DNA of 64,000 bases from DUQX01 sp050948825 (GTDB taxonomy: Bacteria > Bacillota > Dethiobacteria > DTU022 > UBA8154): assembly GCA_050948825.1 (NCBI GenBank), contig JBMNEO010000004.1:4748-68747 (forward strand), written 5' to 3'. This document shows, one piece after another, positions 42,723-51,219 of this stretch (the stretch's first letter is position 1; each line of letters starts with the position of its first letter). The notes beneath the pieces were generated by a model. It was not told the DNA's origin, did not search any database, and saw only the letters and a list, made by a program, of their open reading frames with translations. Both the position numbers and the translations under genes were made by a program.

Positions 42723-43064
42723 TTGCAGGCTTCTAATCTGGTTGGATTGATAGTGCGTTTTATTGTCTCAGCACTCGTATTAATGCTGGTTAGCTTTCTT
42801 CTCCCGGGGTTTGCCCTACTAACTTTTGGCCAGGCCTTGCTGGCAGCAATAGTAATTGCTGTGCTGGGGTTTGTGGTAGAAAGCCTTTTTGGGAAAAGAA
42901 TTTCACCACAAAATCGCGGGATTGTAGGTTTTATCACCGCTGCAGCAGTGATCTACATTTCTCAGTTTCTTGTCCCCGGTATGACCATTTCTATTCTGGG
43001 AGCACTGCTCGCTGCAATAATTATCGGTGTGGTCGATCTTTTTGTTCCGACAGAATTGCGTTAG
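42723..43064 (+). CDS. Phage-holin-4-type (PF04020-like) membrane protein
   Basis: 113 residues from TTG 42723, spaced 6 bases from GGAGGTG (which overlaps an unused in-frame ATG at 42708). Four hydrophobic segments (IVRFIVSALVLMLVSFLLPG, LLAAIVIAVLGFVVESLFGK, GFITAAAVIYISQFLVPG, GALLAAIIIGVVDLFVP) match the small membrane family often annotated phage holin family. In cellular genomes its role is unknown and holin activity should not be assumed. Confidence 0.75.
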   Translation: MQASNLVGLIVRFIVSALVLMLVSFLLPGFALLTFGQALLAAIVIAVLGFVVESLFGKRISPQNRGIVGFITAAAVIYISQFLVPGMTISILGALLAAIIIGVVDLFVPTELR

Positions 43065-43105
43065 GTAAAAAGCAGAAAAAAAGTGTCCGGCATGGAAAAT
43101 CTAAT

Positions 43106-43140
43106 AATAAACCACAAGGTGGTCAGCCCTGTGGTTTATT
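43106..43140 (+). terminator. Terminator after the holin-like gene
   Basis: AATAAACCACA / TGTGGTTTATT, 11-bp perfect stem with 13-base loop, followed by GTCTTTTCG. Likely works in both directions. Confidence 0.75.
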
Positions 43141-43218
43141 GTCTTTTCGTGCCGACTTATTAAACTGGCTTGTGAAATAAGTATTTTAATGTGAAATAAT
43201 TAACTTTTCTAAAATGTC

Positions 43219-43247
43219 TTGACATATTTCTTTCTCCATGGTAGAAT
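43219..43247 (+). promoter_or_regulatory. Sigma-A-type promoter
   Basis: TTGACA at 43219-43224, 17-base spacer, TAGAAT at 43242-43247. Drives the zinc-finger gene at 43333. Confidence 0.75.
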
Positions 43248-43332
43248 CTAAAACATATTTGAATTGTCTAAATATTCTGCATATGTTAATTTGGTAACAA
43301 GCTGCAGAAAAAAAAGTAAAGGAGATGGAAAC

Positions 43333-43617
43333 ATGCTTGAACTAAGCAGCCATGAAGTAGTCTGTCCGGTTTGTAAAAGGGTCTTTTTTCCGGAAACTGC
43401 TATAAAAAGGGAGGTGCTTTGCGGCGAAGAGTTGTATCCTCATACGGATAAACTTGCCAGACTGTTGGATTGTCAAATTCATTATTTCTGTTCTGAAACA
43501 TGTTTCAAGCGCTTTCAAAGTCGCAACAGAAAAAAAATCTCCCGCCTGGGTTTATTCCTGGAAAAAATAGCCAGGGCTAATTTAAAGCAAGAGCAGCAGA
43601 GGTCTTCGCTGCGATGA
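43333..43617 (+). CDS. Small zinc-finger (TRASH/YHS-like) protein
   Basis: 94 residues from ATG 43333 behind AAAGGAGATGG. CPVCKRVFFPETA and YFCSETCFKRFQSRNRKK give paired cysteines (CxxC ... CxxxC) like TRASH/YHS metal-binding domains, with an intervening LCGEELYPHTDKLARLLDC. It may bind zinc or copper as a sensor or chaperone. C-terminal basic helix. Monocistronic with its own promoter and terminator. Confidence 0.6.
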   Translation: MLELSSHEVVCPVCKRVFFPETAIKREVLCGEELYPHTDKLARLLDCQIHYFCSETCFKRFQSRNRKKISRLGLFLEKIARANLKQEQQRSSLR

Positions 43618-43634
43618 TATTAAGCATATTTAAT

Positions 43635-43756
43635 CCCCTAAAGCAGCGATCAACAGTTCGGAGAGCTAAAGGTAAGGATAACATAGGGGGAATGAAGAGC
43701 AATGCTAAATGCCCCGGGAAAAGCTTCTTTCTAAGTGTCCCGGGGCACTTTTTTAA
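43635..43756 (+). terminator. Structured trailer and strong terminator
   Basis: TGCCCCGGGA (43710-43719) pairs with TCCCGGGGCA (43738-43747), followed by CTTTTTTAA: a strong terminator. Just before it CCCCTA (43635-43640) pairs with TAGGGG (43684-43689) around a 43-base interior, which gives a riboswitch-like outline. No known class recognised. Confidence 0.6.
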
Positions 43757-43874
43757 GGTGCAGCATTAACCGATTAATGATAGGCCGGAATTCAATGGAA
43801 TTGGATTTTGACAGGTAATGGAAGGTATGCTATTATCGCAACTGGGAAGGTTTAGAATAAGAATGAGGTGGAGC

Positions 43875-44099
43875 ATGAATACCCGGGAGCGTAAAATTAA
43901 ACAGCGGATTGCCCGGCGTAAAGAAAAGGTTCAGCGCATGATCGGGGAGCAGGAAGCTCTTCTGGTTGCCCTTGATTCGGTGATCTTTCTACGCCAGGAG
44001 GACTACAGGAGTGCACTGGATCAAGTCAGAGGCAAGCTTTACCGGCTAAAACAGGAGTTGCAGGCGCTGGAGTCCGGAATCCTGCAGTGGAAAGAATGA
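43875..44099 (+). CDS. Small coiled-coil protein of unknown function
   Basis: 74 residues from ATG 43875 behind GAGGTGGAG. Highly charged, predicted all-helical coiled coil: RKIKQRIARRKEKVQRMIGE, YRSALDQVRGKLYRLKQELQ. No known motif. It lies 41 bases before the LarA-like gene and may be co-transcribed with it. Confidence 0.55.
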   Translation: MNTRERKIKQRIARRKEKVQRMIGEQEALLVALDSVIFLRQEDYRSALDQVRGKLYRLKQELQALESGILQWKE

Positions 44100-44140
44100 G
44101 GTCCGCTTAAGTTTCCAAAAACTTTCAGGGAGCAAAATAC

Positions 44141-45436
44141 ATGTTTATAGACTTTCCGGAAGTGGATATAGCAATTCAAGGCATTGAAGAAATAAAGTTT
44201 CCTAAAATGGTAAAAATCAGGCAAAAATATGATGCTTCAAGGATCGATGATCTGCCGGCCTGGGTGGCTAAAGAAATGAGAAACAATCTGCCGGACAGGG
44301 GAAGCTACCCGGGCAAAAAGATATGTATCACTGCCGGAAGCAGGGGGATCCCGTATCTTGAAATTATCATCAGGGCAGTCTGCGATGAGTTGAAAAACTG
44401 GGGGGCGGAGCCTTTTATCGTTCCCGCCATGGGCAGCCATGGCGGCGCTGCTGCAGAAGGCCAGAGACAGTATCTTGCCGCGTATAATATTACCGAGGAG
44501 TCTATGGGAGTCCCGATTCTATCTTCCATGGAAGTTGTTAAATACGGCAAGCTGGAGGACGGGACCCCACTTTACTGTGATAAGTATGCTTTTGAGTCCG
44601 ATGGAATTGTGGTGCTGAATAAAGTAAAGCCACACGCGGAATTCAGGGGGAAACACGAGAGCGGCCTGGCTAAAATGATGGCTATCGGCCTTGCAAACCA
44701 TCAGGGGGCTTCCGTGTTGCACATGAAGGGTTTTGCCGCTTTTGCAGATATAATCCCCCGGGTTTGTGAAGTATTTATGCAAAGGGTGCCTGTTGCTTTT
44801 GGTGTGGGCATAGTTCAAAACGCATACAATGAGATTAGTGAATTGGAGGTTATGCCGAAAACTAAAATTATGGAAAGAGATGCGGCTTTACTTGAAATAG
44901 CCAGGGTAAAAACGGCCAGATTTAAAGTATCACAAATAGACGTGCTCATCATCGATGAAATAGGTAAAAGTATCAGCGGCAACGGCCATGATCCCAATAT
45001 AACCGGTAGGAATGATTCAGGTTTGCCCGGATTCAAAGACGATCTAGACATTAACAAATTTTTTATCAGGGGATTGGCAGAAGGGGCCGATCGCAACGGC
45101 AGCGGTATATCATCGGCGGATATTACCACCCGGAGGTGTTTGCGATCGATTGACTGGGATAAAACATGGACAAATGTCATTACCTCCACACAGTTGAACG
45201 GCGGCCGCATACCTCTGTACATGAACAATGATAGAGATGCGCTTCTAGTCGCAATCAGAACGTTAAACAACGTTGATTTTGACCAGGTAAAGGTTGTCAG
45301 AATAAAGAACACCCTATGCATGTCGGAAATAGAGGTTTCTGAAAATTATATCGATGAGCTTAAAGTCCGTGACGATGTTGAAATTATATCTGCTCCTTAT
45401 GAAATACAGTTTGATAAGGAAGGGTTTTTACATTAA
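44141..45436 (+). CDS. LarA-like (DUF2088) protein, possible nickel-pincer racemase/epimerase
   Basis: 431 residues. N-terminal ITAGSRGIPYLEIIIRAV and VPAMGSHGGAAAEGQRQYLA are the family's phosphate/substrate region, and VLNKVKPHAEFRGKHESGLA with MMAIGLANHQGAS carries the conserved His (KPHAEFRGKHESG) at the nickel-pincer cofactor site. LarA relatives isomerise alpha-hydroxy acids with a nickel-pincer nucleotide made by LarBCE, which are not in this window. GGGAGC precedes the ATG. Substrate unknown. Confidence 0.75.
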   Translation: MFIDFPEVDIAIQGIEEIKFPKMVKIRQKYDASRIDDLPAWVAKEMRNNLPDRGSYPGKKICITAGSRGIPYLEIIIRAVCDELKNWGAEPFIVPAMGSHGGAAAEGQRQYLAAYNITEESMGVPILSSMEVVKYGKLEDGTPLYCDKYAFESDGIVVLNKVKPHAEFRGKHESGLAKMMAIGLANHQGASVLHMKGFAAFADIIPRVCEVFMQRVPVAFGVGIVQNAYNEISELEVMPKTKIMERDAALLEIARVKTARFKVSQIDVLIIDEIGKSISGNGHDPNITGRNDSGLPGFKDDLDINKFFIRGLAEGADRNGSGISSADITTRRCLRSIDWDKTWTNVITSTQLNGGRIPLYMNNDRDALLVAIRTLNNVDFDQVKVVRIKNTLCMSEIEVSENYIDELKVRDDVEIISAPYEIQFDKEGFLH

Positions 45437-45782
45437 TAAAACTTGAAACACAGTTTTTTCAGCAAAACATCATCTAAATTAATTTCCGTTTTTTCTTAAA
45501 TAAAGGCGTTTTTCAACTTGACTTATTTTTCAGTGACATATAAAATCAAAAAAATGCCTGAAACCATTATATTTACGGGGTATTTCGATGTTTTAAACAG
45601 GCATGAATATACTATTGACAAATGAAAAATAAATTTGATATTATATGATTAGTCAATTATTGATAGATTAATTATTGACAAGTCAATTAATAAGGCCTTT
45701 GCTGAATCTTTATCCCTGCTGGTAACCCCTGAGCAATAGCGCTTATGGTTCCTGAGCTATTACATTTAATCTGTGGTTTTGG
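45437..45782 (+). promoter_or_regulatory. Promoter-operator region of the MarR regulator
   Basis: TTGACA at 45615-45620 and TATTAT at 45639-45644 (18-base spacer). Downstream, TTGAC-AA-GTCAA at 45675-45686 (6-bp half-sites ATTGAC/GTCAAT) and the related AGTCAATTATTGAT at 45651-45664 look like MarR operators, suggesting autorepression. No gene elsewhere in this stretch. Confidence 0.55.
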
Positions 45783-46214
45783 GTGGTGGTAAAAATCTTT
45801 ATCGATAGGGACACCCTCGGTTTTATCCTCTGTCACGCGGACCTTAAAATGAAAAATAACCTTTTGCGAAAGATTAAGTCCTTTGAGATTACTACTGAAC
45901 AATGGATGATCTTAAACCGGTTGTTTGAAGAACCGGGAATCAATCAAAAGGAGTTGTCGGAAAGAACTCTAAAAGACCAGGGATCCTTAACGCGGACCCT
46001 GGATCGGATGGAAAACAAAGGGCTTGTCAAACGGCAGATAAATCCAACCGACAGGAGATCATTTTTAATTTATTTAACGAATGAAGGCTATGCTCTTAGG
46101 AACCGGATAGTGCCTATTGCGGTGGAATGTATCGAAGATGCGGTAAAAGGTTTTACCGAAGAAGAAGTTGATACTCTGGTAGCCTTACTAAAAAAGTTAA
46201 TATTAAATCTTTGA
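45783..46214 (+). CDS. MarR-family transcriptional regulator
   Basis: 143 residues from GTG 45783. Winged helix: FEITTEQWMILNRLFEEPGI, NQKELSERTLKDQGSLTRTL, KGLVKRQINPTDRRSFLIYL (the D-x-R wing). Usual N-terminal dimer helix TLGFILCHADLKMKN. It precedes the molybdenum hydroxylase operon and probably responds to an aromatic ligand. The ribosome site is weak (TGGGTG). Confidence 0.85.
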   Translation: MVVKIFIDRDTLGFILCHADLKMKNNLLRKIKSFEITTEQWMILNRLFEEPGINQKELSERTLKDQGSLTRTLDRMENKGLVKRQINPTDRRSFLIYLTNEGYALRNRIVPIAVECIEDAVKGFTEEEVDTLVALLKKLILNL

Positions 46215-46323
46215 CGAATTTTTTTTATCAAGATACTTGACCGGGCAATAATAGCCAGGGTCAAGTAATGGTTATCAGCAGGAGAAAAAAAAGAGTTATT
46301 TAAAGGGAGAAGGAGGAAGTATT

Positions 46324-46845
46324 ATGACGCCAGCAGGCAAAAAGCCATCTTATCCTGCTATCACACTCACCGTAAATGGTGAGCCCCACTCTTTTTTACT
46401 GGGAGAAGGTCCCCACGAGGTCTCCCCCTCGCACACCCTGGCGCAGACACTCAGGGAAAGGCTGGGGCTGACAGGCACCAAAATTTCCTGTGATCACGGT
46501 GCCTGCGGATGCTGTACCGTGCTTATGGACGGGAAAGCAGTCCTCTCCTGCATGCTCTTGACTGTGGAGTGTGACGGAAAGGAAATTACCACTATTGAGG
46601 GCCTGGGAGATCCCGTAACCGGCGATATTGACCCCCTACAGCAGTCTTTTATCGACCATACGGCCTTTCAGTGCGGTTTTTGCACCCCGGGGATTATTAT
46701 GAGCGCCAAAGCCCTCCTCAATGAGAAACCCTCTCCCACGGAGGACGAGGTGAAAGAGGCCCTTTCAGGAAATTTCTGCCGGTGCAACAGTCACTACCAT
46801 GTGTTGCAAGCGGTAATGGCCGCAGCGCAAAAGGAGGGCAAATAA
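46324..46845 (+). CDS. Molybdenum hydroxylase [2Fe-2S] subunit (HcrC/CoxS-like)
   Basis: 173 residues. Plant-type cluster CDHGACGCCTVLMDGKAVLS with the fourth Cys in CMLLTVECDG, and the second cluster CGFCTPGIIMSAKALL plus GNFCRCNSHYHVLQAV. Electron-transfer subunit of xanthine-oxidase-family enzymes. GGAGAAGGAGG precedes the ATG. First gene of a gapless three-gene operon. Confidence 0.92.
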   Translation: MTPAGKKPSYPAITLTVNGEPHSFLLGEGPHEVSPSHTLAQTLRERLGLTGTKISCDHGACGCCTVLMDGKAVLSCMLLTVECDGKEITTIEGLGDPVTGDIDPLQQSFIDHTAFQCGFCTPGIIMSAKALLNEKPSPTEDEVKEALSGNFCRCNSHYHVLQAVMAAAQKEGK

Positions 46846-49137
46846 ATGGCGAAAAAAGAATACCGCTATATCGGCAAATCTACCCCCCGCAAGGATGCCT
46901 TCGACATCGTGACCGGTAGGACAAAGTTTATCAATGACCTCAGCGTTTCCAACATGCTCTGCGGCAAGGTACTCAGAAGCCCCCACCCCCACGCCCTCAT
47001 TAAGAGCATCGATACTGCGGAGGCACTGCGGCTTCCCGGCGTGAAAGCTGTCCTAACTTATAAAAACGCACCCGACTGGAAGGGAGGGGGAGTGCCCTTT
47101 CACGTCCGGGTTCTCGACAGTAGAGTCCGCTATGTCGGTGATGCGGTTGCCCTTGTTGCTGCGGAGACAGAAGAAATCGGGGAAGAAGCCCTCCGTCTCA
47201 TCAAGGTTGAGTACGAGCTTCTTCCAGCGGTCTATGATGTAGAGGAGGCCATGCGGCCTGACGCGCCCCAGTTGTATGAGCAGTTCCCCGGCAATATTAT
47301 GCCGCAGGGAATACCCGCGTTTGGTCCGCATGCACTGCAGGAGGTTGTCTTCGGCGATGTGAAAAAAGGACGCGCAGAAGCCGATTATATTATTGAAGGA
47401 ACCTATACCTATGAAAATATCCCCAACCCGCTGCCTCCGGAGCCCCCCGGAGTGATTGCCTCCTGGGAAGGTAAGGATACCTTAACCGTTTGGTCGGCAT
47501 CACAGGGGCCCCATATGATTAAAGTTGCCCTCCAGAGGCGAATGGGCTCGATCAATCTGCATTCATTGGGCAGCCCGGTAGGGGCAAGCTACGGTTCAAA
47601 GTATATGTCCTGGCAGTATGTTTTACCGGCCGCTGCCCTGGCGAAAGCAACGGGGAGGCCCGTGAAGCTCTGCTACGAAAAATCCGAACACCAGGCGGCC
47701 TTTACGGTACGGCTGGGGTCCCGTATTCACGGAAAAGTCGGTATGAAGAAAAACGGCGAGGTGACTTTCCTCGAGGGCAACTGGCTCGTAAATACCGGCG
47801 CCTTTTCTGAAACATCCCAGGCCATGGTCGCCGTGGGCTGCGGCGAAGTGCAGCTCATGCTCCGTTGTCCCAACTGGAATCTTAAGCCCAAAGTGGTCTG
47901 CACCAACCGGACGGCCTCAGGGCAGGTGCGGGGTTTCGGCGGCCAGGAACTGAAATGCGCTTTTCTTCCCATCCTCACCCTGGCTATGGAGAAGGCCGGT
48001 ATTGATCCCGTTGAATTCTTTAAAAGGAACTATGTCAAACCGGGTGACGGGTACTTCTGGCGCGATGGAAACTGGTGGGAATGCAGGGGTGTTGATTATA
48101 CCCGGGCTATCGAAGAAGGGGCCGAGAAATTCGGCTGGAAGGATAAATGGAAAGGGTGGCTTATGCCATCATCTGTCAGCGGCGCGAAAAGAAGGGGTGT
48201 CGGGGTCGGTGTGCACGGGAATGCCGATGTGGGCGAGGATGTATCCGAGGCCTATGTCCGCCTTGATCCCAACGGCACGGCCATAATCCACTCCGGCCTG
48301 TCGGAGCACGGCACAGGCCAGCGGAGCAACATCTGCAAGATGGTGGCAGAAATACTGCAGCTTCCCCTGGAGCGGGTTTTCGTATCACCGAATGACTCGC
48401 GGGTAAATCCTTATGAGATGGGACCTGTCGGATCGAGGGGAACCTATGCCATCGGCAGCGCTGCTATAGCTGCTGCCGAAGATGCGAAAAGACAGCTTCT
48501 TGAGCTATCAGCGCCGAAGTTCAAAGCAAAAGTGGAAGACCTGGATACGGAAGACGCAATGGTCTATGTGAAAGGGGAACCCGATGCGAAGCTCCCGTGG
48601 ATCAAAGCGATCGGTTATGAGCAGACCGTCACGGGCCACGGCCGTTTTGAGCCTGATTTCACCATGCCCAACTTTATGATGATCTTCACCGAAGTTGAAG
48701 TCGATACCGAAACTGGCAAGGTTGACCTCATCCGGGTAGTGGCCGCTACCGATGTCGGGCAGATTATCGACCCTCCCGGCATTACAAACCAGCTCAACGG
48801 GTGCCTGGGTTCAGCCGGGATCGACTCCGCCCTCTTTGAGGAGACGGTTATTGATAAACGGCTCGGGCGCATCATGAACGCCAATATGATCGATTACAAG
48901 TGGCGTACCTTTGCCGAACTTCCCGAGATGGAACATGTTATCCTGGAGACTCCCTTTCCCAGCCACCGTTTCCATGCCATCGGCGTGGGTGAGATCGCCA
49001 CGGCTCCGGGACCTTCTGCTGTTCTCATGGCCGTATCCAATGCGCTGGGTGTGCGGATACATGATTATCCGGTCACGCCCGATAAGGTTTTAAGCGCCTT
49101 AGGGAAAATAAGTGCCCCGAAGAGGGAGGTAAAATAA
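46846..49137 (+). CDS. Molybdenum hydroxylase large, molybdopterin-binding subunit (HcrA/CoxL-like)
   Basis: 763 residues. YIGKSTPRKDAFDIVTGRTK start, FAD-independent Moco regions VWSASQGPHMIKVALQ, GQVRGFGGQELKCAFLPIL and the catalytic-Glu end HRFHAIGVGEIATAPGPSAV (GVGE). No VAYRCSFR copper-site loop of CO dehydrogenase, so it is not CoxL proper. With a benzoate-CoA ligase nearby, 4-hydroxybenzoyl-CoA reductase or another aromatic/heteroaromatic hydroxylase is likely. Directly follows the small subunit with no gap. Confidence 0.9.
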   Translation: MAKKEYRYIGKSTPRKDAFDIVTGRTKFINDLSVSNMLCGKVLRSPHPHALIKSIDTAEALRLPGVKAVLTYKNAPDWKGGGVPFHVRVLDSRVRYVGDAVALVAAETEEIGEEALRLIKVEYELLPAVYDVEEAMRPDAPQLYEQFPGNIMPQGIPAFGPHALQEVVFGDVKKGRAEADYIIEGTYTYENIPNPLPPEPPGVIASWEGKDTLTVWSASQGPHMIKVALQRRMGSINLHSLGSPVGASYGSKYMSWQYVLPAAALAKATGRPVKLCYEKSEHQAAFTVRLGSRIHGKVGMKKNGEVTFLEGNWLVNTGAFSETSQAMVAVGCGEVQLMLRCPNWNLKPKVVCTNRTASGQVRGFGGQELKCAFLPILTLAMEKAGIDPVEFFKRNYVKPGDGYFWRDGNWWECRGVDYTRAIEEGAEKFGWKDKWKGWLMPSSVSGAKRRGVGVGVHGNADVGEDVSEAYVRLDPNGTAIIHSGLSEHGTGQRSNICKMVAEILQLPLERVFVSPNDSRVNPYEMGPVGSRGTYAIGSAAIAAAEDAKRQLLELSAPKFKAKVEDLDTEDAMVYVKGEPDAKLPWIKAIGYEQTVTGHGRFEPDFTMPNFMMIFTEVEVDTETGKVDLIRVVAATDVGQIIDPPGITNQLNGCLGSAGIDSALFEETVIDKRLGRIMNANMIDYKWRTFAELPEMEHVILETPFPSHRFHAIGVGEIATAPGPSAVLMAVSNALGVRIHDYPVTPDKVLSALGKISAPKREVK

Positions 49138-50124
49138 ATGAAGCCCTTTATCCATATTAACGCCGGCTCGGTAGAGGAAGCGGTGGAACTGCTCGCTAAA
49201 TACGAAGGGAAGGCTAAACTCAATGCAGGGGGGACGGACCTCCTTGGTGTCTTAAAGGACCGCATTCTTTCTCAATATCCTGAAACGATTATCAATATTA
49301 AGACCATCCCCGGCCTTAGCGCTATTAAAGAGCACGAAGGAGGGATTAGCGTGGGTGCGCTGACCACCCTTGCAGATATCATCAGCTCCCCTCTCATTGA
49401 ACAGTACTATCCCCTCCTCAATGAGGCCGCTAAAACCGTAGCTTCCTCCCAGATTCGAAACATGGCGACCATCGGCGGCAATCTTTGCCAGGATACCCGC
49501 TGCTGGTACTATCGCTATCCGGATAAAATCGGGGGTATGATCGATTGTTTCCGGAAAGGGGGAAAGACATGCCCTGCCGCCTCCGGTGAAAATCAATACC
49601 ACGCCATCATGGGGGCGAGGAGATGTTTTGCGGTCTGTCCCTCCGACACGGCGGTAGCCCTTACCGCCCTTAGCGCAAGGGTCAGCGCGGCAGGCCCGGA
49701 AGGCACGCGCAACATTTCCGTGGAAGAGTTCTACACCCCTCCGGGCAATGTACTTACCCCTGGAGAGATGATTACGGAGATTTACATCCCGAAACCTTCC
49801 CCTGCTGCCGGGCAGAAGTTTCTCAAGTTCACCTTGCGCAAGCCGATCGACTTTGCCGTGGTCAGCGTTGCTGCGCTTATTACTCTTGACCGGAAGATCT
49901 GCAGCGATGCCCGCATTGTCCTGGGGGCGGTTGCTTCCGCTCCGATCCGTGCTTTTAAAGCGGAGGAGTATCTGCAGGGAAAAGAGCTTTCTGAAGAAAA
50001 TACGGCAGAAGCAGCGGAGATCGCCCTGGCCGGGGCAAAACCCCTGGCGAAGAATGCCTATAAAGTGGAAATTGCCAAAACACTGGTCAAAAGGGCGGTA
50101 ACAGCAGCGGTCCTGAAGTGCTAA
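49138..50124 (+). CDS. Molybdenum hydroxylase FAD subunit with cysteine-rich insert (HcrB-like)
   Basis: 328 residues. FAD motifs AKLNAGGTDLLGVLKDR and TIGGNLCQDTRCWYYRYPD. Cysteines at about 117, 122, 137, 145, 163 and 167 (ending RRCFAVCPSDTAVALTAL) form an insert like that of the 4-hydroxybenzoyl-CoA reductase beta subunit, which binds an extra [4Fe-4S] cluster; similar inserts occur in other anaerobic hydroxylases. It passes electrons between flavin and iron-sulfur centres. Confidence 0.9.
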   Translation: MKPFIHINAGSVEEAVELLAKYEGKAKLNAGGTDLLGVLKDRILSQYPETIINIKTIPGLSAIKEHEGGISVGALTTLADIISSPLIEQYYPLLNEAAKTVASSQIRNMATIGGNLCQDTRCWYYRYPDKIGGMIDCFRKGGKTCPAASGENQYHAIMGARRCFAVCPSDTAVALTALSARVSAAGPEGTRNISVEEFYTPPGNVLTPGEMITEIYIPKPSPAAGQKFLKFTLRKPIDFAVVSVAALITLDRKICSDARIVLGAVASAPIRAFKAEEYLQGKELSEENTAEAAEIALAGAKPLAKNAYKVEIAKTLVKRAVTAAVLKC

Positions 50125-50146
50125 AGGTAGGTAGAAGCGGGGAAAA

Positions 50147-50253
50147 ATAGCTACGGGTTGGGATTTATCATGGTACGCCTGAAAGAAACAAACGAAACGG
50201 CAATCACCTCGCGGTTCCTGATGATAAACCTGGAGTGCAGACTCCGTAGCTAT
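50147..50253. ncRNA. Candidate structured RNA after the molybdenum hydroxylase operon
   Basis: ATAGCTACGG (50147-50156) and CCGTAGCTAT (50244-50253) pair perfectly. Inside, GGATTTATCAT (50161-50171) pairs with ATGATAAACC (50221-50230) with one bulge, and GGAGT-GCAG-ACTCC (50232-50245) is a local hairpin competing with the closing stem. This layered fold over 107 bases is unlikely by chance. It does not match the Moco motif as I know it. Class unknown. Confidence 0.4.
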
Positions 50254-50333
50254 ATAGCCCCCTATAAAATATAGTCGCCTTACATGCCCATCGAAGGCAA
50301 ATCTTGACTGACGGCCTGCATAACCTTTACGCG

Positions 50334-50732
50334 CTAAAACTGTACTGTTCTAGAATCACCTGCCATATTGCTAAACGTTGCTTCCCCTTCTTCTATGTAA
50401 AACAACTCCCAAATAGGATTATCGGCAGAGGAGTACATTTTTTTAAGTGTCGGCCTTTCCTCCAGTGCCTTTGCTTTTATGGTAGGAGTGGCATTAAAAA
50501 CTGCTTTCCCTTTAACGCGCACCCAATCATTACGGTTTTTCGATGTACAAATCTCGATGTACGGGTTTGCTTTCAACTGTTTGTAAACATCTTTTTGATT
50601 ATTGGTACTCAACCATAGCTTACCCTCATGTAACATTACAAAACCAAAAGGCCGCACCTTGGGCTTATCGCCATCAACAGTAGCAACGTAAAACGGAGAG
50701 TTCTCAGATAAAAACTTATATACTTCCTTCAC
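50334..50732 (-). CDS. Pyridoxamine 5'-phosphate oxidase-family protein (FMN-binding split barrel)
   Basis: 132 residues from GTG 50732, chosen because AGAAGGG is 8 bases upstream; TTG 50738 is too close. Sequence SPFYVATVDGDKPKVRPFGF, LSTNNQKDVYKQLKANPYIE, WVRVKGKAVFN is the split-barrel fold that binds FMN or F420. Probably reduces a small substrate; unspecified. Monocistronic. Confidence 0.82.
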   Translation of the reverse strand: MKEVYKFLSENSPFYVATVDGDKPKVRPFGFVMLHEGKLWLSTNNQKDVYKQLKANPYIEICTSKNRNDWVRVKGKAVFNATPTIKAKALEERPTLKKMYSSADNPIWELFYIEEGEATFSNMAGDSRTVQF

Positions 50733-50869
50733 AATCAAACCCTTCTTTCATAAATATTATCTACTCTACATATTTCTACAAAATAATTATAAACGATATG
50801 TAATTATTTGCAAGAAAACCAAATGTGTCAGGGACGATGATCTTTGCGGTTGGCTCAAGATTTTTAACG

Positions 50870-50998
50870 TCTGAATTATGTTTACTTTTAGCGCAGGCGA
50901 TAGCCATTGATGAAGGGCGTGAAGAAGCCCATGAAGGGAAACTGAAAGCCTATGATACGGTGCATGAGATGTGGGCAGAGATAGAAGCCGAAGAGTGA
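50870..50998 (+). pseudogene. 5'-truncated small protein fragment, antitoxin-like
   Basis: An open frame without start reads LAQAIAIDEGREEAHEGKLK then AYDTVHEMWAEIEAEE and TGA. Its acidic end resembles C-terminal tails of type II antitoxins, but this is weak. The rest of 50739-51166 has no recognised gene; a further frame (ANKSVQTAVKKLPSELKQPV) downstream is also unassigned. Confidence 0.3.
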
Positions 50999-51166
50999 AA
51001 AGCCAAAGTATAAGTTCAAGCCAACAAGTCGGTTCAAACGGCTGTTAAAAAGCTCCCTTCAGAGTTGAAGCAGCCGGTTAGGAAAAATCCGGGGCTGTTG
51101 CAGGAAATTTCTTCTTACCTGTTACTTTGCTTGAAAAAATATTATTCCAGCCTCTTTATTTTTTTC

Positions 51167-51195
51167 TTGACATATATAGTATAGGGGGGTATCCT
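51167..51195 (+). promoter_or_regulatory. csoR promoter with CsoR operator
   Basis: TTGACA at 51167-51172, 17-base spacer, TATCCT at 51190-51195. The spacer and -10 contain GTATAGGGGGGTATCC (51179-51194), the GC-tract palindrome typical of CsoR copper operators. Copper-free CsoR would cover the promoter. Confidence 0.75.
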
Positions 51196-51219
51196 ATTTA
51201 TTTAGGAGGTGCTTCCACA

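Noticed and set aside
45687..45902. Minus-strand frame overlapping the MarR start
   Set aside because: No family match; it overlaps the regulator's conserved N-terminus and its operator region.
50147..50253. Moco riboswitch
   Set aside because: The element is downstream of the Mo enzyme genes and its bases do not fit the Moco consensus as I remember it.
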